Below, in pieces: positions 7,801 to 15,951 of a stretch of DNA of 23,632 bases. The stretch is taken from positions 1 through 23,632 of the forward strand of contig CAYQBA010000059.1 of NCBI GenBank assembly GCA_964415605.1. Reading direction: 5' to 3'. The stretch is from UCB3 sp964415605. GTDB taxonomy: Bacteria > Chloroflexota > Anaerolineae > Epilineales > Epilineaceae. A program made the position numbers and the translations under genes. How positions within the stretch are numbered: position 1 is the stretch's first letter; every line of letters begins with the position of its first letter. The notes beneath the pieces are model-generated. The model was not told where the DNA came from and did not search any database. It saw only the letters and a list, made by a program, of their open reading frames with translations.

Positions 7801-8617
7801 CAAGAACCCGTACTACGTGGTGTCGTACGAGGCGGCGCGGTCGGGCTCCAACCGCGGCGCGGCCGCCACCAACGCCACGGCCTACATCGCCGACTACCTG
7901 TGGGACCGGCCGAACGTGACGCTGGTGCACCGCCAGCCGCCGCAGATCGACGGCGGCAACAACCTCAACCTCTCGCCGGCGCAGGCCTGGGCGCACGCCA
8001 AGGCGCTCACGCTGAACCGCATGAACGGCTACCGGGTGGACTACCAGGGCAACAACGCGTGCGACTTCCTGTCGGGTGCCCAGCAGAGCCCGGACTACAC
8101 GCCGGTCAAGTCGCAGATCACCGAGACCGGCATCATCCCCGAGGATTCGCGCCGCGAGGAGTTCTGCAACGTCCCGGCCTACAACGGGCAGTACCAGAAC
8201 TACCCGCAGATCCACCTCGGCAACCTGATCCAGCAGTGCGAGCTCATGCTGCGCCGGGGCGACCGGTCGTGCTACGACAACGTCGACAACAGCGACCTGC
8301 CGAGCTATGCGTTCACTGACCCCAACGGCGTGTCGCGCACGACGCACCTCTACCCCGGCCGCGGTTCGGTCGAGCGGGCGATCAAGTCGATCATCGTGGA
8401 TTCGAGCACGACCTGGGGGCACGACTCGGCGCTGTTCGTGGCCTACCGCTACTACAAGGTCCACGGCGTGCTGAGCGGCGTCGACAGTTGGCCGGCCCAG
8501 ATGACCGGCCCGCCGACGGGGTGCGACCAGCACGTCTGCTTCGGGACGCTGACGCACGGGTTCGCGTCGGGCGAGACGCCCTCGCTCCCGCCGACGGTGC
8601 CGCCGCCGAGCGACTAG
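4820..8617 (+). CDS. Secreted three-CBM96 (DNRLRE) alginate-lyase-like enzyme
   Basis: A 1265-residue exported modular protein. The start ATG is preceded by GAGGG with a 7-nt spacer. A signal peptide is likely cleaved after AFA (25-27). Three DNRLRE/CBM96 beta-sandwich modules lie at about 28-190, 333-490 and 664-820. Each carries the repeated signatures NYGT or TYGG, YLKF or YFKF, ATLRLY-type strands, PWTE-x-N/G-x-x-WNNAP and FGL. Modules 1-2 and 2-3 are joined by Thr/Pro/Ala linkers of about 140 and 170 residues, probably O-glycosylated spacers. The C-terminal region (about 834-1225) resembles the alpha/alpha-barrel alginate lyase superfamily (PF05426-like): GGVPILYAKALAYHLT, LNFSWGTPELIAAADLVEDYW, SGSNRGAA at 1008-1015, P1107-E-D-S-R-R and a closing WGHDSALFVAYRYYKVHG. 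The expected catalytic His after Asn appears replaced by Arg1012, so activity is uncertain. Likely role: binding and possibly cleaving uronic-acid polysaccharide outside the cell. Confidence 0.85.
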   Translation: MRRLTRAMILSAMVPALSGIGAGQAFAQTAFLPTDDAHVKDSSPTTNYGTAATLQLRGTSSPFYRTYLKFSVTGLSGSVQSATLRLYVSDPSPSGGEVYAVSNTLAGSGTPWTETNIVWNNAPSITGSPLDTEGAVTLNTWAELDVTAAVTGNGTYSFGLLTTSHDSAIYRSLQAASNKPELVIQTTSGTATVSTTPTTGPSATPTATAGPTQTPTATPPPSLTPLPTATATLTTAPTATSTTAATATATQPPTATPPPTATATGVPPTSTPTPTAPPATATRTPTRTATPTRTPTPSRTPTPKASDTPTATITNTPTDVPPTATPTATPVTVSFMPDHDTYAKSSAPNSTYGGENAVRVRSGDPAYQAYLKFTVSGVTNPIAKATIRLYAVDGSDSGGSMYGISNNLEGTSTPWTEGNLTWNNAPAITGTPLVTIGNVPSSTWASYDVTAAVTGNGTFSFGLKSSSTNSLICNAREATSNRPVLVLEVVPPTATPTPTFTPSNTPTATNTPTNTPTDTPTATPTNTPTDTPPPTATHTPSNTPTPTNTATASNTPSSTPTATNTATATNTATATPPPTSTATATNTPPNTPTPTHTPAATHTPSNTPTPAHTATDTPSPTDIPTATDTPSPTDEPTPTITPTPTDRPTWTPTSTPTPTATPQVLALTPVADTRVRSTSPDSNYGTTTFVRVRVDEYNSYFKFDIANLDGDVHRATLRVFYYDGTDSAGSVFAASNLYADGSGPWTETGLTWNNAPPLTGSPLDTRGNVANNAWMEFDVTSAVTGEGTFSFGLRNTSTNSGYMYSREAAENQPQLVIEAGSPPPTATAIPMSSRGYLTTPQELFVIKNKANQGIAPYEDAVDAVIAKANESWSYTLDAFTTCNSTADDPLWLDDHGGVPILYAKALAYHLTSNPNYAADVVDILHSIMSSVETVDTSFQCQLNFSWGTPELIAAADLVEDYWANRTCTGPTTTVYGNTTEGTGNCKDLFQNWLVKNPYYVVSYEAARSGSNRGAAATNATAYIADYLWDRPNVTLVHRQPPQIDGGNNLNLSPAQAWAHAKALTLNRMNGYRVDYQGNNACDFLSGAQQSPDYTPVKSQITETGIIPEDSRREEFCNVPAYNGQYQNYPQIHLGNLIQQCELMLRRGDRSCYDNVDNSDLPSYAFTDPNGVSRTTHLYPGRGSVERAIKSIIVDSSTTWGHDSALFVAYRYYKVHGVLSGVDSWPAQMTGPPTGCDQHVCFGTLTHGFASGETPSLPPTVPPPSD
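5386..5808 (+). repeat. Thr-Pro linker-coding low-complexity repeat 1
   Basis: Degenerate repeats of ACG/ACC-CCG/CCC codons encode a T, P and A-rich linker between CBM96 modules 1 and 2. It has few charged residues, and the codons vary at third positions. Confidence 0.9.
6287..6808 (+). repeat. Thr-Pro linker-coding low-complexity repeat 2
   Basis: This longer low-complexity tract lies between CBM96 modules 2 and 3. Recurrent units such as NTPTxT, SNTPT and ATNTAT encode an asparagine-containing Thr-Pro linker, unlike linker 1, which is almost free of Asn in its main part. Confidence 0.9.
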
Positions 8618-8645
8618 GGACGTTTGACGGCGGGGGACGGCCTGT

Positions 8646-8678
8646 GGATCGGGGCGCGTCTCGCCGATCGCCCGATCC
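8646..8678 (+). terminator. Stem-loop downstream of the CBM96/lyase gene
   Basis: GGATCGGG (8646-8653) pairs perfectly with CCCGATCC (8671-8678), and a smaller inner GGCG/CGCC pairing is possible. It begins 29 nt after the stop codon. No T-run follows, so the role as terminator is inferred. Confidence 0.45.
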
Positions 8679-8796
8679 AACGCCGTTTCGAAACCTCACC
8701 GCGATGCTTCGCGCCGGGAGTGGGGGACACGCGGCGGCGGCGAACCCATCGCTCGCCTGGTCGTGTCGCGCCGCTCTCACCCTGCCGTGTTAACGG

Positions 8797-8825
8797 TTGC
8801 GCGGATGGGACGGTGGGGATATGCT
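8797..8825 (+). promoter_or_regulatory. Candidate promoter of the giant FG-GAP gene
   Basis: TTGCGC (8797-8802), 17 bp, TATGCT (8820-8825). The 11-mer GGGATATGCTG (8816-8826) is identical to that at 4611-4621 in the CBM96/lyase promoter. The predicted start is near 8832. Confidence 0.5.
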
Positions 8826-8967
8826 GTTTATATCGCGTGCCGTATTACCATCCCCGAGCCGACCGGGCGACGTCGCGGACCCCCTCCCGCGCCCGGCGGT
8901 CCCGGACGGCCGTGCATCTCACCCTGTTGGCGGGCCTTGCGCGTTGGCGCCGGATTCGACTTGCCGT

Positions 8968-8971
8968 GGAG
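8968..8971 (+). promoter_or_regulatory. Shine-Dalgarno GGAG deciding the giant gene's start
   Basis: GGAG with a 7-nt spacer precedes the tandem ATGATG at 8979. This supports starting there rather than at an in-frame codon at 8763, whose 72-codon extension covers the promoter. Confidence 0.6.
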
Positions 8972-8978
8972 TGTTGCC

Positions 8979-11900
8979 ATGATGTCCCTTTTCCCACGCC
9001 GCCGGCATGCGCCGGCCGCCGATCCTGCCGCTCCGTCGACCTCGTCGAGACCCTCGACCCCTCACGCCCCGGCCATTCCGCGCGCCGCGATCGCCGGCAC
9101 GGCGTGCGCGCTGGGGCTGCTCGGCCTGGCGTTGGCCGGCGAGGCCCGGCCGGGCGCGCGCCCGACGGCCGCGGCGCCGGTGGCGCCGTCGCCCAGGGCG
9201 GCGGCTGACGCGCTGGACTTCGGCGGGGCCGAGATCGACGACTCGGCGGCCCTCAAGCGGAACTTCGGTGCCAGCAGCGACCAGGTGAAGCAGGTGGCGG
9301 TCGGCGACATGAATGGCGACGGGCACCTCGACCTCGTCGTGGGCAAGGTCGAACAGGACGCGGTCTACCTCAACGACGGGCAGGGCAACTTCGACGCCGC
9401 CGCGAGCGAGCTGCCGTTCAACGGCGACGGCGGCACCGAGCCTGACCACTTCGCGCTGGGCGACCTCGACGGCGACGGCGACCTCGACGCCGTCGGTTGG
9501 TGGCGCGGGCCGAGCGACCGCGACAACTACGTGTTCGTCAACGACGGGACCGGGCAGCTCGGCGAAGGGGTGGGGATCGGGGGCGGCAACTCGACGGTCA
9601 ACGACGTGGCCATCGCCGACTTCAACGGCGACGGGGCGCTCGACCTGGCGATGGTGCGCTCCATCGGCGGGACGGCCGAGGACACCGTCATGCTCAACCA
9701 GAACACGGGCGACAGCCCGCCGTCGTTCGAGCCGGGGCAGATCGTCGGCCCCGTGCCCGACGCCGGCCGGGCCGTGGCCGCCGGCGACGTCGACGGCGAC
9801 GGCGACGTCGATCTCGTGGTGGCCAACGGCGAGGACGGCATCGGCGAGGTGACGCGGGCTTACCTCAACGACGGCGACGGCGGCTTCTACAGCGGCAACG
9901 GCACGTGCAACCCGCAGTGGGCGTGGGGCGTGCCGACGTCCGGGCCGGGTGCGGCGCACTCCGGGACGCAGCTTTGGGCCACCAACCTCGAAGGCGATTA
10001 CGCCAACGACCAGAACGTGTCGATCACGTCGCCGGCCATCGACCTCAGCGGCGCAGGGGCGGGGACGATCGAGCTGAGCTGGTGGCAGTGGGTCGCGTAT
10101 CACAGCGGCGCCCAGGTCGACATCCTCTCGACCGCGGTGAGCAAGGACGGCGGGACGTCGTGGGAGACCGTGTACGCGCTGGGAGCGCAAGGGGCCTGGG
10201 AAGAACACACGATCACGCTGGGCAGCGAGTACGCCGTGGCGGACTTCCGGATCCAGTTCCACCTCAGCTCGGACGACAGCGGCACCGCGGCGGGGTTCTA
10301 CGTCGACGACGTGGCCGTCAAGGTCGACGGCACGCCGGTGTTCAGCACCGACTTCGAGGCGGACGACGGCGGGTTCACGAGCTCGCTGCCCTTGTTCCCT
10401 ACGGACGAGGTGCGCTGCGTGGCGGAGACGGGCCATTACTCGACGGCGGTGGTGCTGGGCGACATGAACGGCGACGGCCACCTCGACATCGTCCTCGGCA
10501 ACCAGTCGCGCCGGTCGAACCCCGCGAACCCGGCCAGCAGCCTTATCGACGGCGAGGAGCGGATCTACCTCAACGACGGGGAGGGCCACTTCGACGACCC
10601 GGCGAGCGAGATCGTGTTCGGCGCGGCGGTCGACACGACGTGGCGCCTTGCGCTGGGTGACCTCGACGGCGACGGCCAGCTGGACGTGGTGACGGCCGAG
10701 CCCGGCGGGCAGTCGCGCGTGTGGTACAACGGCGGCGGGGCGGTGCCGAGCTTTACGACGTCGGACGTCGTCGGGACCGACGGGGCGCCGACCTACGGCA
10801 TCGCCTTGGCGGACCTCGACGGCGACGGCGCGCTGGACGTGGCGGCCGGCCTCGACGGCCAGCAGAGCCGGGTGTTCTTGAGTCCCGGCGCGCTCGGTTT
10901 CCTGGCGTCGCCGTCGTCGACGGTGGGTGAGACGATGGAGATGACCGAGGCGCTGGCGTTGGGCGACGTCGACCGCGACGGCGACCTCGATCTGGTGGTC
11001 GGCAACTCGCCGCCGTTCGACTTCGTGGACGGGAGCTTCGACCCGCGCTCGCGGCTGCACCTCAACAACGGGAGCGGCGGGTTCTTCGGCGCGTACCCGG
11101 CGTTCGCGATCGGCGAAGGCGAGGTGCGGGCCGTGGCGGTGGCGGACGTGACGGGGGACGGTGCGTTGGAGGTGCTCTTCGGCATCCTGGGCGGCCAGAG
11201 CATGTTCGTCCAGCCGGTGTTCGACCCCGGCGGCGGCTTGATGTTCTTCGAAGGCGGCTGCCCGTCGACGTGCTTCGGGTCGGACGGGGCCGCGACGCGC
11301 GCGCTGGCCACGGGCGATGTCGACCGCGATGGCGACCTCGACATCGTGGCGGGCAACGTCGGCGCGGACGCGGTGTACTTCAACAACGGTGGCCTCGCCC
11401 CCACCGGGCCGTTTGGGGAGGGCGACACGGCATCGTTCGGTGGGGACAACACGACGGCCGTGGCGCTGGGTGACATCGACGGCGACGGCGACCTCGACGC
11501 GGTGCTCGGCAACACGGGCGCGCGGAGCGTGGCGTACTTGAACGACGGGACGGGGGACTTCGGGGCGGCCGGGGCGGGCCTCCCGTTCGGGAGCGCGAGC
11601 GACACGCGGAGCATCGCGCTGGCCGATGTGGATGGCGACGGGGCGCTGGATGTGGTGGCGGGCAACCACGAGCAGCAGAACGTGATCTACCTCGGCGACG
11701 GCAACGGGGGCTTCGGCGACGCGGCGGGGACGATCGACTTCGGGACGGGCTCGGACGCGACGCTGGCGGTGGCGGCGGGCGACCTGAACGGCGACGGGGC
11801 GCCGGACCTGGTTGTGGCCAACGAGGTCGAGGCCAACGTGGTCTACCTGAGCGACAGGGCGAGCCCGCCGGCGTTCGTGCGCGAGCGCAGCTTCGGGCAC

Positions 11901-14900
11901 GGCGACGACCACTCGACGAGCCTGGCGCTGGGCGACGTGAACGGCGACGGGACGCTGGACGTGGTGGTGGGCAACCAGCCGGACGACATCCGTGACGTGA
12001 CCAACATCCCCAACCCCGTGCACCAGTACGCGCGGGAGGTCTTCCTGAACCGTCATCGGCGCCCCGAGCGGCTGCCGGACGGGCTGCCGTGGGTGCGCAT
12101 CGACCGGCCGGGCGCCACGGCCAACGGGCAGGGGCTGTCGGTGGCGGAGGTCCAGGAGGAGGAACGCGTCGACATCGACTTCACGCTGTTCGACCGGGAG
12201 GGGGACACGGTCGGGCTGGTCCGGGGCTGGTATTCGCTGAACGGCGGGGGGAGCTGGCTGCCGGCGAAGCCCTGGAACCCCAACCTGGTGCTCAACCTTG
12301 CCGCCAGCCCGGGAGGCACGCCGCACACGTTCCAGTGGGACACGGACGGCTCGGGCTTCTTTGGCCAGTCGGACGAGGTGATCATCCGCCTCGAGGCGCT
12401 GCCGCAGCGGAAGGCGGCGACTCCGGGCAGCTACGGCTACCCGGACGCGGTCGCGGGCCCGCGCCAGTGGCCGTTCGGCACGGCGGCGACCTATCCGTTC
12501 CGGGCGCGCGGGACGCAGGTGCGGGTGTTCAGCGAGGACTTCGAGCCGGGCAGCGAGGCGGCGGGCGCGCGGGTGTACCGCCTGCCGAGCGGGCAGGACG
12601 AGGGGGCGTTCGCGTTGTCCAACGCGGCGGGCGAGCCGCTGGTGACGGACGCGGAGGGGTACTTGCGGGGCCACGCCGAGGTCAGGTTCGGCGACAGGCT
12701 CTTTGCGCTGTGGCCGGTCTCGGTGACGGAGCACTACACGCTCTACCACATGAGCGGTGAGATCACGAACGACGGATTGGACGAAGGCGAGCTCGAGGGC
12801 GTGGGCGTCGTGCCGCTGGTGGTGTCGGCCGGCAAGCCGCTCATGCTGTTCAACCTGGACATCTCGCTGGAGTGGGATGCGCGCTACGACAGTGCGTTCA
12901 TGCTGCAGCTCGAGGAGGACATCCGGCGCGCGTCGGAGGTGCTGTGGGACGTGACGAACGCCCAGGTGGCGCTGGGCCCGGTGCGGATCCACCACGCCAA
13001 GCAGGAATGGCTGGCGGCGGACGTCATCGTCCACGCGGCGAACAACCTGCGGCCGGCGGCGGCCATGGGCGGGGTGGTCGACGATCCGTTGGATGACGTC
13101 GACAAGCACGGGCGGGTGATCGAAGACGCGTACGTGCCGGGGCAGATCCAGATGGGCCCGGCCTGGGGTCGGTTCGGCGACCCGGAGACCGACCTGGGCG
13201 ACGACTGGCCGCGCGCGCTGGCGCACGAGCTGGGGCACTACTTCTTGTTCCAGATGGACAACTACCTCGGCGTGGTGGACGGCCGGCTGGTGCCGAACGA
13301 CTGCAAGGGCAGCTTCATGACGGACGCGTACACCGACGAGTACAGCGAGATGATCGCGCGCGACAGGTGGACTGCCGCCTGTCTTGACACGTTGGCGAAC
13401 AGCACGACGGGCCGCACGGACTGGGAGACGATCCTGAGCTTCTACCCGTGGCTCAATACCGACAACGTGAACCTGCCGGGCCCGAGTCGTCTGACGCTCG
13501 ACGTCACGGAGATCACGGAGGTGGATCCCGGGACGGCCGTGACGGCGCTGGACACGCCGTTCTACTCGCTGCGCGAGGGCGGCGAGCGGCTGTTCGTCGG
13601 CGCGGGTGGCGGGCACGGCTACGTGTTCAAGCACCAGAAGACCGAGGCGCTGACCGACGACTACGTGGTCGCTGTGGGCTCGCCGGTGGGCGATCAGATG
13701 CACGCTCGTGGCGCGGAGCCGGGCGATCGGCTGTGCGTGATCGACCGCCAGCGCAGCCCGACGCGGATCGGGTGCACGACGGTGGGCGAGTTCGAGGGCT
13801 CGCTTGAGATGGCGCCGGTGCCGGGCTGGCGGCCGCAGATCGAGGTGTCGCCGGTGGCGACCGATACGCTGGCGATCACGGTGACGCAGCAAATCGGCGA
13901 CCACCTGTTCGCGCAAGTGCTGCCGACAACCGGACTCTCCACGACCTTCCCGATCACGTCGACGGTGGCCGAGTTGCTGTCGGTGCCCGGGCTGCCGGAC
14001 ACGTACGCGGCGCAAGTGCAGCTGCCTTACCCGGTCTTCAACGCGTTCGTCCGCGTTTGGGAGCCGGACGTGGTGCCGACGCGCGAGGCGATGACGCAGT
14101 TCGTGTTGGGGGATGGGTGGGGGCCGAATCGCAGACAGTGGGGGCCGAATCGCAGGCAGTGGGGACCGAATCGGCGACAATGGGGGCCCAACCGGAGGCA
14201 GTGGGGCGCTCCGGTATCCTCCGGCGATGGCCAAGTTTCCGTGTACAACGTCACGGATATCTTCAGCGACACCGGGACATCGGCGCTTCAGTCGCTCACG
14301 ACGCTCCCGCCGATCCCCGCGTGGCTGCGCCCTGTCGGCAACGTGGTGCGGTTCGAAGCGTCGGGAGACTTCCCGCGTACCATCGCCTTCAACTACCTCC
14401 AGCAAGAGGTGCCGGGTAGCCAGGTGTACGAGGAGGGTCTCCGAATCTACCACTCGACCGACAAGGGAACCTCGTGGCAGCAGCTCGAGACCGTGCTCGA
14501 CGCGCAGGAGAACCTGGCCACGGCCATCATGCCTTCCGACGGCAGCGGGAACGGCCTCTACATGTTGTCCGTCACCATCGCCATGCCCGCCCTCGAGCCA
14601 GGTTGGAACCAGATCGGCTACCCGGTCACGGGCACGCGCTCGGTGACCGAAGCGCTAGGAGCAATCGCCGGCGACTACCGGCTGATCTACGACAACGGGC
14701 CGACGGCCGCGGGCCCGTGGCGTCTCCACGACCAGGACGTCATGGCCGAACACCCCGACCTCGCGGGATTCGTCAACGACCTCGGCGAGCTGGTGTTCGG
14801 CGGGGTGTACTGGATCTACATGCTCGACGCGGCCGAGCCGTTCTTCGGGCTGCCGGAGCTGCCGGGCGACGCCGCGCCGGAGGGCCTCACGGCACTGGAA

Positions 14901-15950
14901 GCACTGTCCGGGCCGGACGCCGCCGACGAGATGCCGCCGGCGACCCACTACGGGTGGGTGACGGCGTCGCCTGGCTTCACGCCGGCGGCGGGCATGCCGG
15001 TGGTCGGCACCGTCGGCGGCGTGGTCTGCGGGCAGACCACCGTCCAAGACTGGGCGGGACAGCTCGCTTACAAGCTGCAGGTCTCCGCCGCGAGCGACAC
15101 CGAGCCGGGATGCGGGCAAGCCGGCGACACGGTCGTGTTCAGCGTCGACGACCAGATCATGGTCGAAGCGGCGGCGTGGGACAACACCATGACGCACTAC
15201 GTGCCGCTCGGCACGCTGGCCACGGGGGCGGACCTCGCGATCGAGCAGACGGTCTTGCCCGATCCGCCGCAGTCGTCCAACCCGTACGCCTACCTGGTGA
15301 CGGTCCACAACCACGGGCCGCTGCCGGCCACCGAGGTCGTGCTCCGCGGCGTGCGCCCGCCCGGGGCGACGGTGACGTTCGGGGCCGATGAGCAGCGCTA
15401 CTGCACGGTCGCGGGCGGCGACATCGTCTGCGACCTTGGCGCCATCCCCGCCCACGGGAGCCGGACGCTGGTCCTGGTGCTGTCCGCGCCTGCGCCGGGG
15501 TCCGTGACGAACACGCTGTCGGTGACGGCGTTCGAACCGGACCCCGACGATGCCGACAACACGTCGCGCCTGACGCACGACGTCGTGGCGTCGATCCTCG
15601 GCAACCCGACGGCGGTCTCGCTCACCGGGTTCAACGCCGTCCTGCGGCCGGACGGCCGTCACGAGATCACGTGGTCGACCGGGAGCGAGTCGGACATCAT
15701 GGGCTTTCTTGTGCGCCGCGCGCCTGCACCGCAAGGGCCGTACACCCGGATCACCCCGGCGCTCATCCCGGCGCGCGGGACGGTGACGATGGGGGCCCGC
15801 TATCGGTACATCGCGCCGGCCACCGACGGGAGCCCCGCCTACTATCGGCTCGAGACGGTGGCGTTGGCGGACCTGCCGGACCTGTTCGGCCCGATCCCGC
15901 TGCGGACGGCCGCGACGCGCGCGTTCCTGCCGGCGCTGCGGCAACGGTGA
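8979..15950 (+). CDS. Giant secreted FG-GAP/VCBS, metalloprotease-like, DUF11 protein
   Basis: 2323 residues. A basic start and hydrophobic core (about 36-53) give a Sec signal. Residues about 100-1010 carry 14 calcium-loop motifs of the form [GA]-D-x-[ND]-x-D-G-x-x-[DE] (for example GDMNGDGHLDLVVG at 109-122), FG-GAP/VCBS propeller repeats. Between loops 4 and 5 a jelly-roll insert (about 308-484) contains WGVPTSGPG, SPAIDLSG and FYVDDVAV. Several beta-rich regions follow. A zinc-protease-like segment has H1416-E-L-G-H1420, D1427-N-Y, C1442-K-G-S-F-M and TDEYSE, reminiscent of the HExxH plus downstream Cys/Ser/Met region of CLCA-type metallopeptidases. Four tandem WGPNRRQ units occupy 1714-1741. 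A DUF11 domain lies at about 2085-2204, then an FN3-like end (ITWSTGSESDIMGF) closing with AFLPALRQR (2315-2323). No membrane anchor is seen. Likely a surface or released multidomain protein; protease activity is inferred. Confidence 0.85.
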   Translation: MMSLFPRRRHAPAADPAAPSTSSRPSTPHAPAIPRAAIAGTACALGLLGLALAGEARPGARPTAAAPVAPSPRAAADALDFGGAEIDDSAALKRNFGASSDQVKQVAVGDMNGDGHLDLVVGKVEQDAVYLNDGQGNFDAAASELPFNGDGGTEPDHFALGDLDGDGDLDAVGWWRGPSDRDNYVFVNDGTGQLGEGVGIGGGNSTVNDVAIADFNGDGALDLAMVRSIGGTAEDTVMLNQNTGDSPPSFEPGQIVGPVPDAGRAVAAGDVDGDGDVDLVVANGEDGIGEVTRAYLNDGDGGFYSGNGTCNPQWAWGVPTSGPGAAHSGTQLWATNLEGDYANDQNVSITSPAIDLSGAGAGTIELSWWQWVAYHSGAQVDILSTAVSKDGGTSWETVYALGAQGAWEEHTITLGSEYAVADFRIQFHLSSDDSGTAAGFYVDDVAVKVDGTPVFSTDFEADDGGFTSSLPLFPTDEVRCVAETGHYSTAVVLGDMNGDGHLDIVLGNQSRRSNPANPASSLIDGEERIYLNDGEGHFDDPASEIVFGAAVDTTWRLALGDLDGDGQLDVVTAEPGGQSRVWYNGGGAVPSFTTSDVVGTDGAPTYGIALADLDGDGALDVAAGLDGQQSRVFLSPGALGFLASPSSTVGETMEMTEALALGDVDRDGDLDLVVGNSPPFDFVDGSFDPRSRLHLNNGSGGFFGAYPAFAIGEGEVRAVAVADVTGDGALEVLFGILGGQSMFVQPVFDPGGGLMFFEGGCPSTCFGSDGAATRALATGDVDRDGDLDIVAGNVGADAVYFNNGGLAPTGPFGEGDTASFGGDNTTAVALGDIDGDGDLDAVLGNTGARSVAYLNDGTGDFGAAGAGLPFGSASDTRSIALADVDGDGALDVVAGNHEQQNVIYLGDGNGGFGDAAGTIDFGTGSDATLAVAAGDLNGDGAPDLVVANEVEANVVYLSDRASPPAFVRERSFGHGDDHSTSLALGDVNGDGTLDVVVGNQPDDIRDVTNIPNPVHQYAREVFLNRHRRPERLPDGLPWVRIDRPGATANGQGLSVAEVQEEERVDIDFTLFDREGDTVGLVRGWYSLNGGGSWLPAKPWNPNLVLNLAASPGGTPHTFQWDTDGSGFFGQSDEVIIRLEALPQRKAATPGSYGYPDAVAGPRQWPFGTAATYPFRARGTQVRVFSEDFEPGSEAAGARVYRLPSGQDEGAFALSNAAGEPLVTDAEGYLRGHAEVRFGDRLFALWPVSVTEHYTLYHMSGEITNDGLDEGELEGVGVVPLVVSAGKPLMLFNLDISLEWDARYDSAFMLQLEEDIRRASEVLWDVTNAQVALGPVRIHHAKQEWLAADVIVHAANNLRPAAAMGGVVDDPLDDVDKHGRVIEDAYVPGQIQMGPAWGRFGDPETDLGDDWPRALAHELGHYFLFQMDNYLGVVDGRLVPNDCKGSFMTDAYTDEYSEMIARDRWTAACLDTLANSTTGRTDWETILSFYPWLNTDNVNLPGPSRLTLDVTEITEVDPGTAVTALDTPFYSLREGGERLFVGAGGGHGYVFKHQKTEALTDDYVVAVGSPVGDQMHARGAEPGDRLCVIDRQRSPTRIGCTTVGEFEGSLEMAPVPGWRPQIEVSPVATDTLAITVTQQIGDHLFAQVLPTTGLSTTFPITSTVAELLSVPGLPDTYAAQVQLPYPVFNAFVRVWEPDVVPTREAMTQFVLGDGWGPNRRQWGPNRRQWGPNRRQWGPNRRQWGAPVSSGDGQVSVYNVTDIFSDTGTSALQSLTTLPPIPAWLRPVGNVVRFEASGDFPRTIAFNYLQQEVPGSQVYEEGLRIYHSTDKGTSWQQLETVLDAQENLATAIMPSDGSGNGLYMLSVTIAMPALEPGWNQIGYPVTGTRSVTEALGAIAGDYRLIYDNGPTAAGPWRLHDQDVMAEHPDLAGFVNDLGELVFGGVYWIYMLDAAEPFFGLPELPGDAAPEGLTALEALSGPDAADEMPPATHYGWVTASPGFTPAAGMPVVGTVGGVVCGQTTVQDWAGQLAYKLQVSAASDTEPGCGQAGDTVVFSVDDQIMVEAAAWDNTMTHYVPLGTLATGADLAIEQTVLPDPPQSSNPYAYLVTVHNHGPLPATEVVLRGVRPPGATVTFGADEQRYCTVAGGDIVCDLGAIPAHGSRTLVLVLSAPAPGSVTNTLSVTAFEPDPDDADNTSRLTHDVVASILGNPTAVSLTGFNAVLRPDGRHEITWSTGSESDIMGFLVRRAPAPQGPYTRITPALIPARGTVTMGARYRYIAPATDGSPAYYRLETVALADLPDLFGPIPLRTAATRAFLPALRQR
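14118..14201 (+). repeat. Four tandem 21-bp units encoding WGPNRRQ
   Basis: Four exact-length in-frame 21-bp units encode identical heptapeptides WGPNRRQ, followed by a final W. DNA differences between units fall in Gly, Pro, Asn, Arg and Gln codons and are all synonymous. The tract is basic and tryptophan-rich within an otherwise acidic protein. Confidence 0.97.
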
Positions 15951-15951
15951 C

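Larger units (their letters stand above)
8618..8978. other. Intergenic region upstream of the giant FG-GAP gene
   Basis: This gap of about 360 nt contains a stem-loop (8646-8678) soon after the lyase stop codon, then a promoter (8797-8825) and a leader of about 145 nt. No separate gene is supported. Confidence 0.6.

Noticed and set aside
5711..8680. Long minus-strand open frame opposite the CBM96/lyase gene
   Set aside because: Arg/Val-rich low complexity mirroring the Thr-Pro repeats. No start context or recognisable domain; the plus strand has signal peptide and CBM96 motifs.
8821..8982. Possible leader peptide whose TGA overlaps the ATG of the giant gene
   Set aside because: Its ATG lies inside the predicted -10 box, so it would not be on the transcript. 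There is no Shine-Dalgarno, and the peptide is not protein-like.
8919..14453. Very long open frame on the minus strand opposite the FG-GAP gene
   Set aside because: Its sequence is Arg/Val/Ala/His-rich with no domains, as expected opposite GC3-rich coding DNA made of repeated GAC/GGC codons. The plus strand encodes clear family motifs throughout.
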